In this document: piece by piece, positions 21,965 through 33,179 of the stretch
Position numbering within the stretch: the first letter of the stretch is position 1
How the letters are laid out: each line of letters begins with the position of its first letter
Assembly (NCBI GenBank): GCA_035079385.1
Contig: JAVHKY010000003.1
Coordinates: 8,783,501-8,847,500, forward strand
From: Aspidiotus rigidus
Taxonomy: Eukaryota; Arthropoda; Insecta; Hemiptera; Diaspididae
DNA: 64,000 nucleotides
Direction of reading: 5' to 3'
Translations under genes and position numbers: made by a program
The notes under the pieces: model-generated
Databases searched by the model: none
What the model saw: the letters and a program-made list of their open reading frames with translations, nothing else
What the model was told of the DNA's origin: nothing

Positions 21965-22373
21965 CTATTTTCCCGACTTGTTTTTGAATTTCTGATATTC
22001 CTCACACCATTCCTCGCACGATCTTGCTTTATCGGCGAATTTAAAATGGTACCTACCAACATTTCGTCCACTTTGGATTAGGCTTCTTGGAACGGCTACG
22101 ACTTCGATAGTTTTTTCTGCCCGATGCAGAGCGGTTACAATTACGACTACGAAAATTACGTCCGCGCTCGAATGCGTCAACGAATTTTTCAAAACGATCC
22201 GTGAGCGCGTTTAATCTCGATTCGACCGAAGAATTCGCGGCGCGATCGACACCACAAGCCGCGACTTGAACTTTTTGAGACTCGCTCTCCCACACTTTGT
22301 CGGCTGCTTTCGCCGCCAAGTCGACATCGGTAACGTCCGTCAACCTGATAGTTATGAATAATCGAATGTACAT
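21965..22373 (-). pseudogene. gypsy gag C-terminus, frameshifted
   Basis: The end of a gag protein: a helical stretch, an Arg/Ser-rich basic segment, then a Cys-His cluster near the gag-pol border. The cluster is split by a 4-bp tandem duplication (GGTAGGTA at about 22050), which shifts the frame and creates a stop. Downstream the frame continues through a KSGK-rich linker to the protease. The N-terminal capsid region is missing. Confidence 0.6.
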
Positions 22374-22399
22374 TCAGGTATACTGAACCATACTTATTG

Positions 22400-23170
22400 T
22401 ATACCGGAATAAGCAGACTGGTTGGCGAGATGCGCACATATTCTACGACAGAGACATTACAATCACGTAGAACAACGCTACGAGACGAAGCCATTAATTA
22501 CGTAAGAGTACCCGCCAACAATTTAATAAAATTTTAGGTTCGTATATATACTTACGAATCGAGATACGAAATTTTGTCTACGAGTAGGGAGGTGACAATT
22601 TCGATTTAAATGTGATTTCTGATTTCTACTGGATTCACAATTCAATTGGAATATATAAAGAGGAAGAGAACATGTCTCTAAGGTACTTCAGCTTCTAAAA
22701 ATCAATTATCAGCAACCAGTCGACATCTATTTTTCCTCGGTCGATGAGGTAAATCCCATAAATTTCAACATAATTTACTTGTTTTCTCAACTAACCAAAT
22801 TCCACAAGGATTTCAAAGGTATTTCCTGGTCGACCAGATAAATATTGTATTATAAATTTCAAAGTACTTTCCGCGTGTTTTCCCAAATTTTCTATCCCTC
22901 TCAATTCCAAAAACTCATTATTTTTTTAGAACATGACGTTTCTTGTTCGTGAATATCAGGAATAAGACCCAACTACCCTAATTTTCTGAGCTTCATTTCT
23001 GAAATAAATTGAAAAGTAGTTTTTTTCTTCGTTTATCACTATCTGTTTTCTTGGATCTACTATATATAGTTCACATTTAGTTACATGCATACTCGTAGAA
23101 GTTACATTATTCTGATGACGGAGAAGCACGCTCAAGAGGAGAGACAATTTCCACGTCATCCTCAGGAGGA
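22400..23170. other. no gene recognised
   Basis: Unique AT-rich sequence between the gypsy remnant and the next gene. Just below the stop at 23180, a different frame encodes an acidic, Pro-rich stretch (CDPPPEDDVEIVSPLE), which may be a frameshifted extension of that gene. Confidence 0.35.
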
Positions 23171-23179
23171 GGATCACAC

Positions 23180-23650
23180 TCAGACAAGGTCATCATCAGT
23201 ATCAAGAGGTCTTAAGACTATTTGAACAACTTTGACCGCTGCATTGTCTTCTTGAATTCCAACACATTGAAGCATCTTTTCAATTCCATCGACGTCATCA
23301 GACTTTGGCACAGGCACAAAATATACCTTGTGATCTGCAAGATGACTGATTTGACTATACACCCATCGTATTTTTCTCATAAAAGTGTTGATACTCATGT
23401 TCATGTTATTCACTCTCTCACGAAACAGCTTGATCCAAGGGTCATTGGTGAAGAGATCTTCTTTTGCAAGCAACATATATCCAATACAGTCACAGTAACC
23501 TTTCTTATCTGGTTTCCCATATTTCGTCTCATTCATCACAGTCATATTCTGAGATTTTACTTCCTGAATACGTAAAGGATAATGTTGGTTGACGATGTCT
23601 TCCAATCTTGATCGGATGACAGTTAGACTTAGCGGTGTTTCATAAATGTT
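23180..23650 (-). CDS. putative secreted protein, terminal exon
   Basis: A good acceptor (TGAATTTTTCAG) opens 156 codons in phase 0 to a TGA stop. The translation has a Cys-x-Cys pair (GYCDCIGYM), several N-glycosylation-like NxT/S sites, amphipathic helices and an acidic C-terminus (DTDDD). The phase matches the upstream exon ending at 25160, so the two may belong to one gene of about 230 residues; exons in between cannot be excluded. I do not recognise the family. Codon usage and absence of stops make it one of the best host exons here. Confidence 0.55.
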   Translation of the reverse strand, partial: NIYETPLSLTVIRSRLEDIVNQHYPLRIQEVKSQNMTVMNETKYGKPDKKGYCDCIGYMLLAKEDLFTNDPWIKLFRERVNNMNMSINTFMRKIRWVYSQISHLADHKVYFVPVPKSDDVDGIEKMLQCVGIQEDNAAVKVVQIVLRPLDTDDDLV

Positions 23651-24099
23651 CTGAAAAATTCAAAATTGGACCATGAAATATAATTAATGTCTAAATATTT
23701 TCTGCTGACTCTATTGACAAAAATCAGTAAATATTGTAGAAAAAGACGAACAGAAAATACGAAAAAATAAGAAAGAAAAATAGGCTCATAGCTCTATCAC
23801 GTGAAGACCGAATGCCCTCTAAAATTTATCTCGACTCATCAAAAAGGCACGTAATACACTCGTAAATAGCTTTCTCTCGCATGAAAAAAGCTCGAATTCC
23901 AACTCGTCACCACGAATTTTGAATAACTTATCTACTGCAATTTGATTAATTCCATTTTACAGTACTGAAGTTTTGACGAATAGAAAAAGACGAAAAATCA
24001 GAGAAAAATAGGCTGGCTCACAGCTATCACGTAAGAAATGCCTAACCATTCTCTTCGACGACGAAATACATAATTTTGTTTGAAACTTGCAAGAATTCT

Positions 24100-25100
24100 G
24101 AATACTATATCCACTGAAATGAATCTACCCTCCTAAATATTCCTTCTTACATTGCAGTGTCTGTCGAAATACATAAAAATTACGACTTTCTTTTCTCTTT
24201 CTCACTCATTTAGCCTTCTAGACTAGTCTGCTCAGGTACACAGAAATGATGATGCTTTTTCTTCTTTTTTCCCCATCATGATATCAATCTTCACATGAAT
24301 AAGAGGTAAAAAGTAGGCTATTCAGCTAATTCATGATTGAAAATCCACTTAAATTTTCTTGGTATTTGTCTTCATAATCACGTCATCGGCTGCAGGTCGG
24401 ATCAACGTTAAATTTTCTTTCGATTTTGGTTACGTGATACGAAAATCAGATTACTAGGATTCGACGAAAGACGAAAAAAAGAAAAAAGATACGTTTGATA
24501 TCGTTCTTGAGCGTTATCATGACCTAACAAATCGAAGACGTCTTGAAAGCCTGTACACGTATATATTCGAGAGAAAAAAAATTACGATTATTCATCCCAA
24601 TTTCGAAAAACCTTACCCTATCCACGGAAATGATTCTACCCTCCTAAATTTCCCTTTTAATCCTTCTTACACTGCGGTGTCTGTCAAAATGCACAAAAAT
24701 TACGACTTTCTCTTCTGTTTCTCACCCAAATAGCATTCTGGACTAGTTAGCTCAAGTACACAGAAATGATGGTGCTTTTTCTCCTTTTTTCCCATCATGA
24801 TATCAATCATCACACGAATAAGAGGTAAAAAGTATTCAGCTAATTCATGATTGATTAGACGAATTTCGATGTTCGACGAAAGACAAAAAAAGGATACGCT
24901 AGATATCGTTCTCATGAGTTATACCAAATCGAAGATATCTTGAAGGCCCGTACACGTATACATTCGAGAAAAAAAATCAAGATTAGTCATTCCAATTTCG
25001 AAAAACCTTACCCTATCTACGGAAAGGATTCTACCTTCCTAAATTTCCCTTTTATTATCCTCCCTACACTACAAAGCCTGTCAAATGAATCTCCCTCCGG
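24100..25100. repeat. tandem duplication of 400-500 bp inside an intron
   Basis: Segments starting near 24105, 24610 and 25012 (partial) share GATTCTACCCTCCTAAAT, TTACGACTTTC and CACAGAAATGATG. The encoded frames are not conserved between copies, arguing against exons. Confidence 0.6.
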
Positions 25101-25159
25101 TATTTTCCCCTCTCATTCCTTCTCTAAACTTTAGTGAGACAAAAATTACTACGACTAAC

Positions 25160-25297
25160 TATCTTCTCGTTCGCGGCTCCAAGGTCGGCATCCAATTTCT
25201 TGGCCCGTCGACGTTCGTGTACATACTTATGAACCATGAACTTCGTTCGGTTTTCAGCTGGAACGAAATGGGCTTCTTCCAAAACATTTTGAAATTC
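25160..25297 (-). CDS. putative secreted protein, second exon
   Basis: The acceptor GGATGTTTTTCAG follows a 76-bp intron from the signal-peptide exon, phase 0 on both sides. It has 46 codons, strongly charged and helical (RTKFMVHKYVHERRRAKKL). The donor chosen reads AGATA then GTTAGT, which is weak. Without it the frame runs to a stop at 25124, and a minus-strand AATAAA-like signal lies about 75 bp further on, giving an alternative 88-residue protein. Confidence 0.5.
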
Positions 25298-25373
25298 CTG
25301 AAAAACATCCAAACCAAGTATATTGCACTACGTAGAAATTCAAAGGTTATACGTTGTTTTTATTCATACTCAC

Positions 25374-25466
25374 CTCATCGAAAGTAATTGTTGTCGTTTC
25401 TTCGGATGATATTGAATACACAGAGAGAATCGTTCCAACAGCAACAACAAAGATTGCAAAGGCCAT
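25374..25466 (-). CDS. putative secreted protein, signal-peptide exon
   Basis: An ATG at 25466 begins 31 codons ending GAG at a textbook donor (GTGAGTATG). The N-terminus MAFAIFVVAVGTILSVYS is a clear hydrophobic signal sequence, with likely cleavage just after the serines, then a Thr-rich stretch. The exon is in phase with the one at 25160-25297. The product is therefore probably exported. No conserved domain is recognised. No convincing TATA box was found upstream. Confidence 0.6.
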
Positions 25467-25811
25467 CGTGCGATGTTAAACAAAACAGGAATGAAAGTAA
25501 AATGTTGAATCGCATCAAATCAATAAGTCTGGCAGAAAGAGAATCGTGTCTATTGAAATCTACAGATTTATCTCCGGTGATACGATGGAAAGAGGCGATG
25601 GTTAAACCAACTTCTTTCCTTTCAAATCAAGAAATTCATCTCACTAGCGATAATTTTACTGCTAGATAAAAATCTTTTCAGCTTTTCAATTACGTGTGAT
25701 GTTCTCGATTGAGCGACTTTCATGAGATTTTTTTGGTAACATTAGGGGACAGATGATTTCAATTCAATTTTTTTTCTAAAATTGTGATTGTACTATTTTT
25801 TTCCTAATTGT

Positions 25812-26090
25812 AGACGTTTGGAGTACAAACGCGCTTCACGCTACCAATTCAGGATGTATTTCAAAGATGTAAAAAATTTCATCAAATTCTAGACGTTTGG
25901 AGTACAAGCATGGTTCAGGCTATCAATTCATGACGTATTTCATTGTAGACGTTTGGAGTACAAACACGCTTCACGACGTATTTCAAAGATGTAAAAAATT
26001 TCATCAAATTGTCAACGGTATACATAAACTAGTATGCTCAGTAAATGTGCGTGAACCACGCTTGTACTTCAAATGTTTTTACGTCATGAA
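25812..26090. repeat. tandem units of TAGACGTTTGGAGTACAAAC
   Basis: Three direct copies begin near 25812, 25892 and 25945, each with GTTTGGAGTACAA and a CTTCACG or GTTCAGG continuation. A partial inverted copy (ACCACGCTTGTACTTCAAATG-like) lies near 26055. Confidence 0.6.
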
Positions 26091-26139
26091 TGGGGCGGAT
26101 GTCACCCCGGCCCCCCCCATTTCGAAATTTCTAACCCAA

Positions 26140-28890
26140 CTCAATAGGATTCGTTTGTGCATCGTTTGTGCATGTAAGTGCTTTAAGGTTCAACGTTTGT
26201 GCTTCATCTTTTCTGAGGAAAAAAGCCCCGTCACGTTTCAGGGTTTGAAGTGATGTTGACCCCCCCCCCCCATATGATCCAATTCAGCAAAACTCCAAAT
26301 GAATCGTTTGTGCATCGTTTATGCTTGTTTGTGCTTCATATTTCATCGTTTGTGCTTTACCATTGATGAAAATATGCTAAGAGGGGCGGAAGAGACGTCA
26401 GCCCCCCCACTTCACCGAATCACGTGAGGTCATGTTGAAAATGATTGCTTTTTGTTTGCGCATGTTAGTGCTTTACACTTTACCGTTTGTGCTTCTTTCG
26501 GAAGGGCGATATGGGAGGAGGGGCCAGAGAGACGCTGAACCCCTTTGTGCCCCCGACGAATATAAAGCATGGCAAATCTATAGCTCTTCGTTAATGCATG
26601 TTAGTGCTTCAGAGTAACACGTTTGTACTCTCTCTCTTCTCGCGTTACAGTTATGTTTTTAATTCTCAAAAAAGAGGGGCTGAAGAGATGCCGTCCCCTC
26701 CTTGTATGAAAAATCGGTCAAACAGAGTGGTATTGTTTGTGCATCGTTTGTGCATGTTTGTGCTTTACATTTCATTGTTTGTGCTTCCTCCCTGACATGA
26801 ATATAGCAAGAGTGGCTGAAGAGATGCTAGTGACCCCTCCATTTCTAAGATATATTCACATATGATATTGGTGGGATTTATTGTTCTTCGTTTGTGCATG
26901 TTTGTGCTTCTTAGTACTACGTTTGTGCTGTCTCTCCTCTCGCAGTATAGTAACATTTATAATTCCCACGAAAGAGTGGCTGCAGTGACGCCGTCTCTCC
27001 ATGTGTGGAAAGTTGGTTCAACCAGAGTGGAATCGTTTGTGCATCGTTTGTGCATGTTTGTGCTTTACATTTCATTGTTTGTGCTTCCTCTCTGACATCA
27101 ACTTTTTAACTCTCGGAAAAGTGGGTCTCGATAGACGCTTATCTCCCCCTCCTATCCCAAGACTTATATACACATGATGATGGTGGGACTTATTGTTCTT
27201 CGTTTGTGCATGTTTGTACTTGATATTTCATCGTTTGTGCTTCCTCTCTGACATGAATATAGCAATTCATCGTTTGTGCTTCCTCTCTGACATGAATATA
27301 GCAAGAGTGGCTGAAGAGATGCTAGTGACCCCTCCATTTCTAGGACTCATTCACACAAGATGATGGTGGGATTTATTGTTCTTCGTTTGTACTTTACATT
27401 TCATCGTTTGTGCTCCCTCTCTCACAGGAATATAGCGAGAGGGGCTTGAGTGACGCACAAGGTGTTGGTGGGATTCATTGTCCTTCATTTGTGCATGTTA
27501 GTGCTTCATAGTCTCTCCTCTCGCAGTACAGTAACATTTATAATTCCCAAGAAAGTGGGGCTGCAGTGACGCCATCCCTCCATGTGTGGAAAGTTGGTTC
27601 AACCAGAGTGGAATCGTTTGTGCATCGTTTGTGCATGTTTGTGCTTTACATTTCATTGTTTGTGCTTCCTCTCTGACATCAACTTTTTAACTCTCGGAAA
27701 AGTGGGTCTCGATAGACGCTTATCTCCCCCTCCTATCCCAAGACTTATATACACATGATGATGGTGGGACTTATTGTTCTTCGTTTGTGCATGTTTGTAC
27801 TTGATATTTCATCGTTTGTGCTTCCTCTCTGACATGAATATAGCAATTCATCGTTTGTGCTTCCTCTCTGACATGAATATAGCAAGAGTGGCTGAAGAGA
27901 TGCTAGTGACCCCTCCATTTCTAGGACTCATTCACACAAGATGATGGTGGGATTTATTGTTCTTCGTTTGTACTTTACATTTCATCGTTTGTGCTCCCTC
28001 TCTGACATGAATATAGCAATTCATCGTTTGTGCTTCCTCTCTGACATGAATATAGCAAGAGTGGCTGAAGAGATGCTAGTGACCCCTCCATTTCTAGGAC
28101 TCATTCACACAAGATGATGGTGGGATTTATTGTTCTTCGTTTGTACTTTACATTTCATCGTTTGTGCTCCCTCTCTCACAGGAATATAGCGAGAGGGGCT
28201 TGAGTGACGCACAAGGTGTTGGTGGGATTCATTGTCCTTCATTTGTGCATGTTAGTGCTTCATAGTCTCTCCTCTCGCAGTACAGTAACATTTATAATTC
28301 CCAAGAAAGTGGGGCTGCAGTGACGCCATCCCTCCATGTGTGGAAAGTTGGTTCAACCAGAGTGGAATCGTTTGTGCATCGTTTGTGCATGTTTGTGCTT
28401 TACATTTCATTGTTTGTGCTTCCTCTCTGACATGAATATAGCAAGAGTGGCTGAAGAGATGCTAGTGACCCCTCCATTTCTAAGATATATTCACGTATGA
28501 TATTGGTGGGATTTATTGTCCTTCGTTTGTGCATGTTAGTGCTTCACAGTACTACGTTTGTGCTCTCTCTCCTCTCGCAGTACAGTAACATTTATAATTC
28601 CCAAGAAAGTGGGGCTGCAGTGACGCCGTCCCTCCATGTATGGAAAGTTGGTTCAACCAGAGTGGAATCGTTTGTGCATCGTTTGTGCATCGTTTGTGCA
28701 TGTTTGTGCATTACATTTCATCGTTTGTACTCCCTCTCTGACAGGAATATAGCAAGAGGGGCCGAAGAGGCTCTAGTTCCCCCTCCATTCTCAAGACTTA
28801 ATCACCCAACATGATGGTGGGATTTATTGTCCTTCGTTTGTGCATGTTAAGCCTTCATAGTACTACGTTTGTGCTCTCTCTCCTTGCGTA
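26140..28890. repeat. GTTTGTGC-rich higher-order repeat
   Basis: Dozens of copies of TCGTTTGTGC(A/T)T are embedded in longer units with CCTCTCTGACATGAATATAG and GATGGTGGGATTTATTGTTC. A segment starting at 27301 recurs at 27882 and at 28055; the 27301 and 28055 copies match for several hundred bp, an offset of 754 bp. The open frames in this stretch are translations of the repeat. Confidence 0.75.
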
Positions 28891-28899
28891 TTACAGTAA

Positions 28900-29950
28900 C
28901 ATTAATTTTAATTTTCTAAAAAAAAGAAGGCAAGAATGCGTGTTTCAGTGAAGACAGACGCTGGTAAGGAAGGAAGTAACTCTGAGGTAGCATTTGTGAC
29001 CCTTGGCAAATAGTAGGTCACTTTCTAGGTGTGTGGTACCACGCTTCGTCCCCTATCAAGACTTTTATTCATGTAGTTGATCAATCTTAGCGAGACCTGG
29101 CTCAAAAATCGAGAATCGTTTACTCTTTCGATATATTCACTTACTTTTTCCCTGAAATCGAATGCTATATTCACAAATTAATGATTACGTGTTTTTTGAG
29201 TGTTCTTACCGTGAGAGCGTATGTAATGTTAACCCTCATGCGCAGCATTGCCAAGTTTGGTATTCCGGCATGTTAATTGAAGACGGCCGTGGAAATATTT
29301 GTAATATTATCCAAACTCTTTCGTAGTTTGGAGGAAATTCTAAAAATAATTTTCTTTCTGCGGGTTGCCTTTTAATTGCATTTAATTCAACTTTTAATGA
29401 GTAAATCCACAAATTAAATCTAGGTCACGCAGGATGGACGAACAGATGAAGATCAAATTTTGTACGATCTTTTCTTCTGCTTGAATAGTAGCAATCTGAC
29501 TGAAAACTACATTCCGATCATAATTCAGTCTTTGTAAAATTTGAATCCTCCTTTTCCTGCATTATATTTCTCATTCAATTTCCTTTACAGGAAGAAATCA
29601 GCTCTAACTCCGGTCACGATCGAAGAGGGCAAGACCTAGAATATTTTGGTCATGATAATTTACCACGAAATTAAATTTTCTTTCATTGTCAATTGATAGC
29701 AAGAAATTAGTCTTGCCCCTAGTTCAATTCAAAGAGTTCTGAAGAATGTACAGCAATTCTCTTTATATCAGGCCAGGAAAGTGAGTTTTCCGACGTCTCA
29801 ATACATTCACATTCTTTTGCTCAGGATGACGAGAATTTTTGTTTGCCTCCCCCCCCCTGATCTTAACCAGCAGCTAAGCTGGTTTCTTGCCGCGATTTCA
29901 CAACGGTGGAGGAATCCGTTGTATTTAGATTACTTTCCGCACATTTGCCT
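28900..29950. other. no gene recognised
   Basis: Unique AT-rich sequence, with a poly(C) run near 29850. No exon with both splice sites was seen. Confidence 0.35.
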
Positions 29951-29957
29951 GTTTTGA

Positions 29958-30260
29958 TCATACGCAGGGCAGTTGTCGATCTCTAATAGGCGAGACGATC
30001 TTTTCGGTTTCATTCCATACATCTCCGGAAATAACGAGAATTTCAACAAGTTTGCGTGGCCCGTATGAACACGGGATCGTAGTCAGTCGCTCACTGTAAG
30101 CACTCCAGAGAAAAACACTCACGCTAAGTATTTCAAGACTTTTCTTCTCACACATTGAAAACTTATTAACAGAGTTATCCCCACTCTCTAAATTAAATTG
30201 TTCTTCATCACAAGAAGTAGTGATAAGAAAAGGATAAGAAAATCCGATTCTCATGCTCAT
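29958..30260 (-). CDS. hypothetical protein, uncertain
   Basis: An ATG-started open frame of 100 codons in otherwise unique sequence, with mixed codon use. A donor-like GTGAGTG inside it (after about 45 codons) suggests it might be one exon. No motif, signal peptide or repeat relation is recognised. It could equally be a chance frame. Confidence 0.25.
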   Translation of the reverse strand: MSMRIGFSYPFLITTSCDEEQFNLESGDNSVNKFSMCEKKSLEILSVSVFLWSAYSERLTTIPCSYGPRKLVEILVISGDVWNETEKIVSPIRDRQLPCV

Positions 30261-30369
30261 GACGTAAGCACGTACGAATGGTTTAAGTGCGACAGAGAAA
30301 TTTTGAGAAGCTTAACGAGTACTTTTGGTAGAGTTCCGCGGATAAAAAAAATCTCAAATGAATGAATAC

Positions 30370-32397
30370 ATCTAATATAATAAAGCAGAAAGTTTGTCTG
30401 TCTGTCTGTCTGTCCTTTTATAACTTGAGAACCGCTGTACCTATCGACTTGAAATCTTCGCTACATATTCGTATTATTGCAGAACAAATTTTGAGCCATA
30501 AATGAAAATTTTAGCTCCCATAGAAGAAAAGTTCTTGTTCAAAATTGTGTGCCCTCCCTGTATGCGTCACTTGACGCGATTCGATTTGATTCACCAAAGA
30601 GGGGTACCTACACGCAACTGTCTACTCTATATTTCTTTCCTACCCTCACATCCTGTATTCTTGAAAACCGGATTTTAGAGCTACCTTCTAAATTGCAGCA
30701 CGTTAGGGTTCTTTTTATTTTCTTAACGTTACCGGACGTACGGAAATCTTGGAATGTTTGTCTGATTCCATTCACCGAAGAAGGTTACTTACACACAACC
30801 GTCAACTCTGTGTTTCTTTCCTACCTCACATCCTGTATTCTTGAAAACCGGATTTTAGAGTTACCTTCTAAATTGCAGCACATTAGAGTTCTTTTTATTT
30901 TTTCAACGGAACCGGAAGTACGGAAATCTTAGAATGTTTGTCTGTCTGTAGAAACGCGACTGCGACGACGATGATATGTTTGTAAGCCTGTTATTTGAAC
31001 GCTTTTAGCTATTGACGTAGAGTATTTTTTGGAAGTCTTATTTTTATTCGGGTAAAGTTTTTGACAAATTTCGACTTTCTCACTCCTTCTGGATGGAGTA
31101 ATAAGCGAAAAAGAGAGGGAAAAAACGAGGAATTTGGACGTCGTGAAACTGCTTCTCACTGTACACGTTGTTCCAAATGAAAATTCAATTATTGTATTAT
31201 CTAACTCGAATTCTACTTATTTTTGTGAAAAATTGAAGAAAAAATTGTAGCCCCTGTAATTTCCTTTCAAATGAGTCTAATTTCAGATTTACAGGGAGAA
31301 ATTTGGGAACTATTCGTATTTTGACTGATGCGTATTCAACATCATTGTGTTCACGCCGAGAGAGCATTTGAACCGGTTGCTCTGGATGAATCTATACTAT
31401 AGATTCTATAGATTCTATAGAGACGATTCAAGTTTGACGTACTTTTATATTGTAATTTCCTTTGCAATGAATTCAATTTTTGATTTTAAAAGAAGACATT
31501 TACGTGACATAATTTCTTGAAAATTTCCTTCTCTTTTGTGATACAAGTAACTATATATCAGGTGAATATTGTCGTCAGACTTTCAAACCACCTAAAAAAA
31601 GGTACTGGGTTTGAGAGAGAAATGTGAAAAGTACATCTGTTTCTCATACAAAAAAACGACTGAGTGCGTCTCATGCGTCCATGCAGACTGATGTAATGCG
31701 TTAATAGTACGGCTGATTTTCAACAGGGATGGAGGGGAGGGTTTGGAAAAATGTTGACCTTCGAGGTATATGTGATTAAAGCGAGACGTAAATATTTCAA
31801 ATATTGAGTTTCACCTCGGAGCTATAGGAGATAGAAGTGGGATTTGGAAAAATTTCGAATATTGAGCTGTATCTGATAGGAGGGGGTGGATAGACTTGGA
31901 GAAATATGGACTTTTGAATTCAAACTCCCAAGGTAGTGAGAAACGAAGTTTAATCTTTATTTAGAAAAAGTATTAACAAAGAAACCCCCATCAATACGGT
32001 TAATGAAGGCAATATCCCGAGCAGTTAACGAAATAAACTGCGAGTTATATATTATCGTCATGAGAGTTTGAAACTATTTAAGAAAAAGTACTGGGTTCGA
32101 GAAAGAATTGTGAAAATTACATCCGGTTTCTCATATAGGAAACGACTGAGTGCGTCTCATGACTCTATACACACTGATGTAATGCTTCAGGGGTATGGCA
32201 GTATTTTTACCTATACTGTCCATTCATTTCTTTAATGAATTCGACTAGTAAAATATTGATGAATTAGTCCGTTTTTTGCTAAAATACAGCCTGTACCTGT
32301 CAAGTTAGCTCTGACTGTTAAAATCCAAATATTTACAAAACACAGATATCTACTCAACACACAGCTAGCGGTCAGACGCGCCGCCAATCGCTAGTAT
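30370..32397 (-). mobile_element. hairpin-ended non-coding element, reverse copy
   Basis: Ends are the complements of those at 15957-16912: the GTCTGTCTGTCTGTC tract at the low end, and GCTAGCGGTCAGACGCGCC next to TATATAATAAATG at the high end. Inside are a tandem duplication of about 187 bp (30573-30950), a direct repeat of about 140 bp (31555-31700 and 32050-32185), and decayed 45-bp-type units (31735-31915). No gene is recognised. Confidence 0.5.
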
Positions 32398-32404
32398 ATA
32401 ATAA

Positions 32405-33170
32405 ATGAAAATCCCGAGCAGGTGGGATTTCACAATGGCTATTCCATCGTGGACCACATTGTAGCAATGAAGCAATTGATTGAAGAAGCTACAGAATACC
32501 AAATAGAGACCACTGTACATTGGAAGATTTTTGTAATGTGTTTGACTCTATAATACATATCAGAATTTCGGAGGTACTACAGATACAGGGAATAGAGGAG
32601 AAAATAATAGAAATTATTCAAAACATATTAATATACTCGTACAAAGATGTCATGAAAACCGATATAAGAGGGAGAACATTTGCCATCAAAAAGAGAGTGA
32701 AACAGGAGGACCCCTTTTCTTCAAAATTCAATCTAGTATTAGAGAAAGCATCCACAGAGCTGGAATAGGAGGAGGTGGGGATAAGAATTGATTTAAAAAA
32801 ATTCAACAGTTTAAGATTTGGCGACAATATCGCCCTACTTTGTGAAAGTAGAGAAGAGGTTCAAAAAATACTAGGGGAATTGATTGTAGGAAGAAAACTA
32901 AGTACACGAGTAATAAAGAGACAGACGATACATATGCAAATAATGAGAAAATTGGAAAACCAGATGATTGTTTACATTTAGGGCAAATTATACCTTTCGA
33001 AGACAGAAGGAAGAAGGAACTGAAAGTCAGAAAGAGGACAGCGTAGGGCTGGACTCATGAGCATCTCAAAAATCAAAATTTTGGAACCATACATAATGAC
33101 AAACTGAACGTACGGTGCACAATCACGGGCTTTAACAAAGAAAACACTGACGCATTAGCGTGAGTAGTAC
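32405..33170 (+). pseudogene. LINE reverse transcriptase fragment, degraded
   Basis: Begins abruptly at the element boundary with an RT block (EQVGFHNGYSIVDHIVAMKQ), continues through a diverged palm (GIEEKIIEIIQNI; VKQEDPFS) in a shifted frame, and reaches the catalytic box. That box now reads LRFGDNIALL instead of the usual (F/Y)ADD, so both context and the second aspartate are changed. Several frameshifts and stops follow. It belongs to endonuclease-type non-LTR elements; the clade is not decided. 5'-truncated and non-functional. Confidence 0.75.
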
Positions 33171-33179
33171 ACGACTTTT

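Larger units (their letters stand above)
18875..22373 (-). mobile_element. degenerate Ty3/gypsy retrotransposon, 5'-truncated
   Basis: Order on the minus strand is gag tail, protease, reverse transcriptase, RNase H, integrase, the Ty3/gypsy order. At least four frameshifts (about 22050, 21243, 20670, 19525) and an in-frame TGA (19046-19048) break it, and the second RT aspartate is lost. The N-terminal gag and a 5' LTR are not found. Pol ends with TAG at 18875-18877. The element cannot be autonomous. Confidence 0.9.

Noticed and set aside
24700..24915. 71-codon minus-strand open frame
   Set aside because: The tandem duplicate at 24190-24400 does not keep the frame, so it is not under protein constraint.
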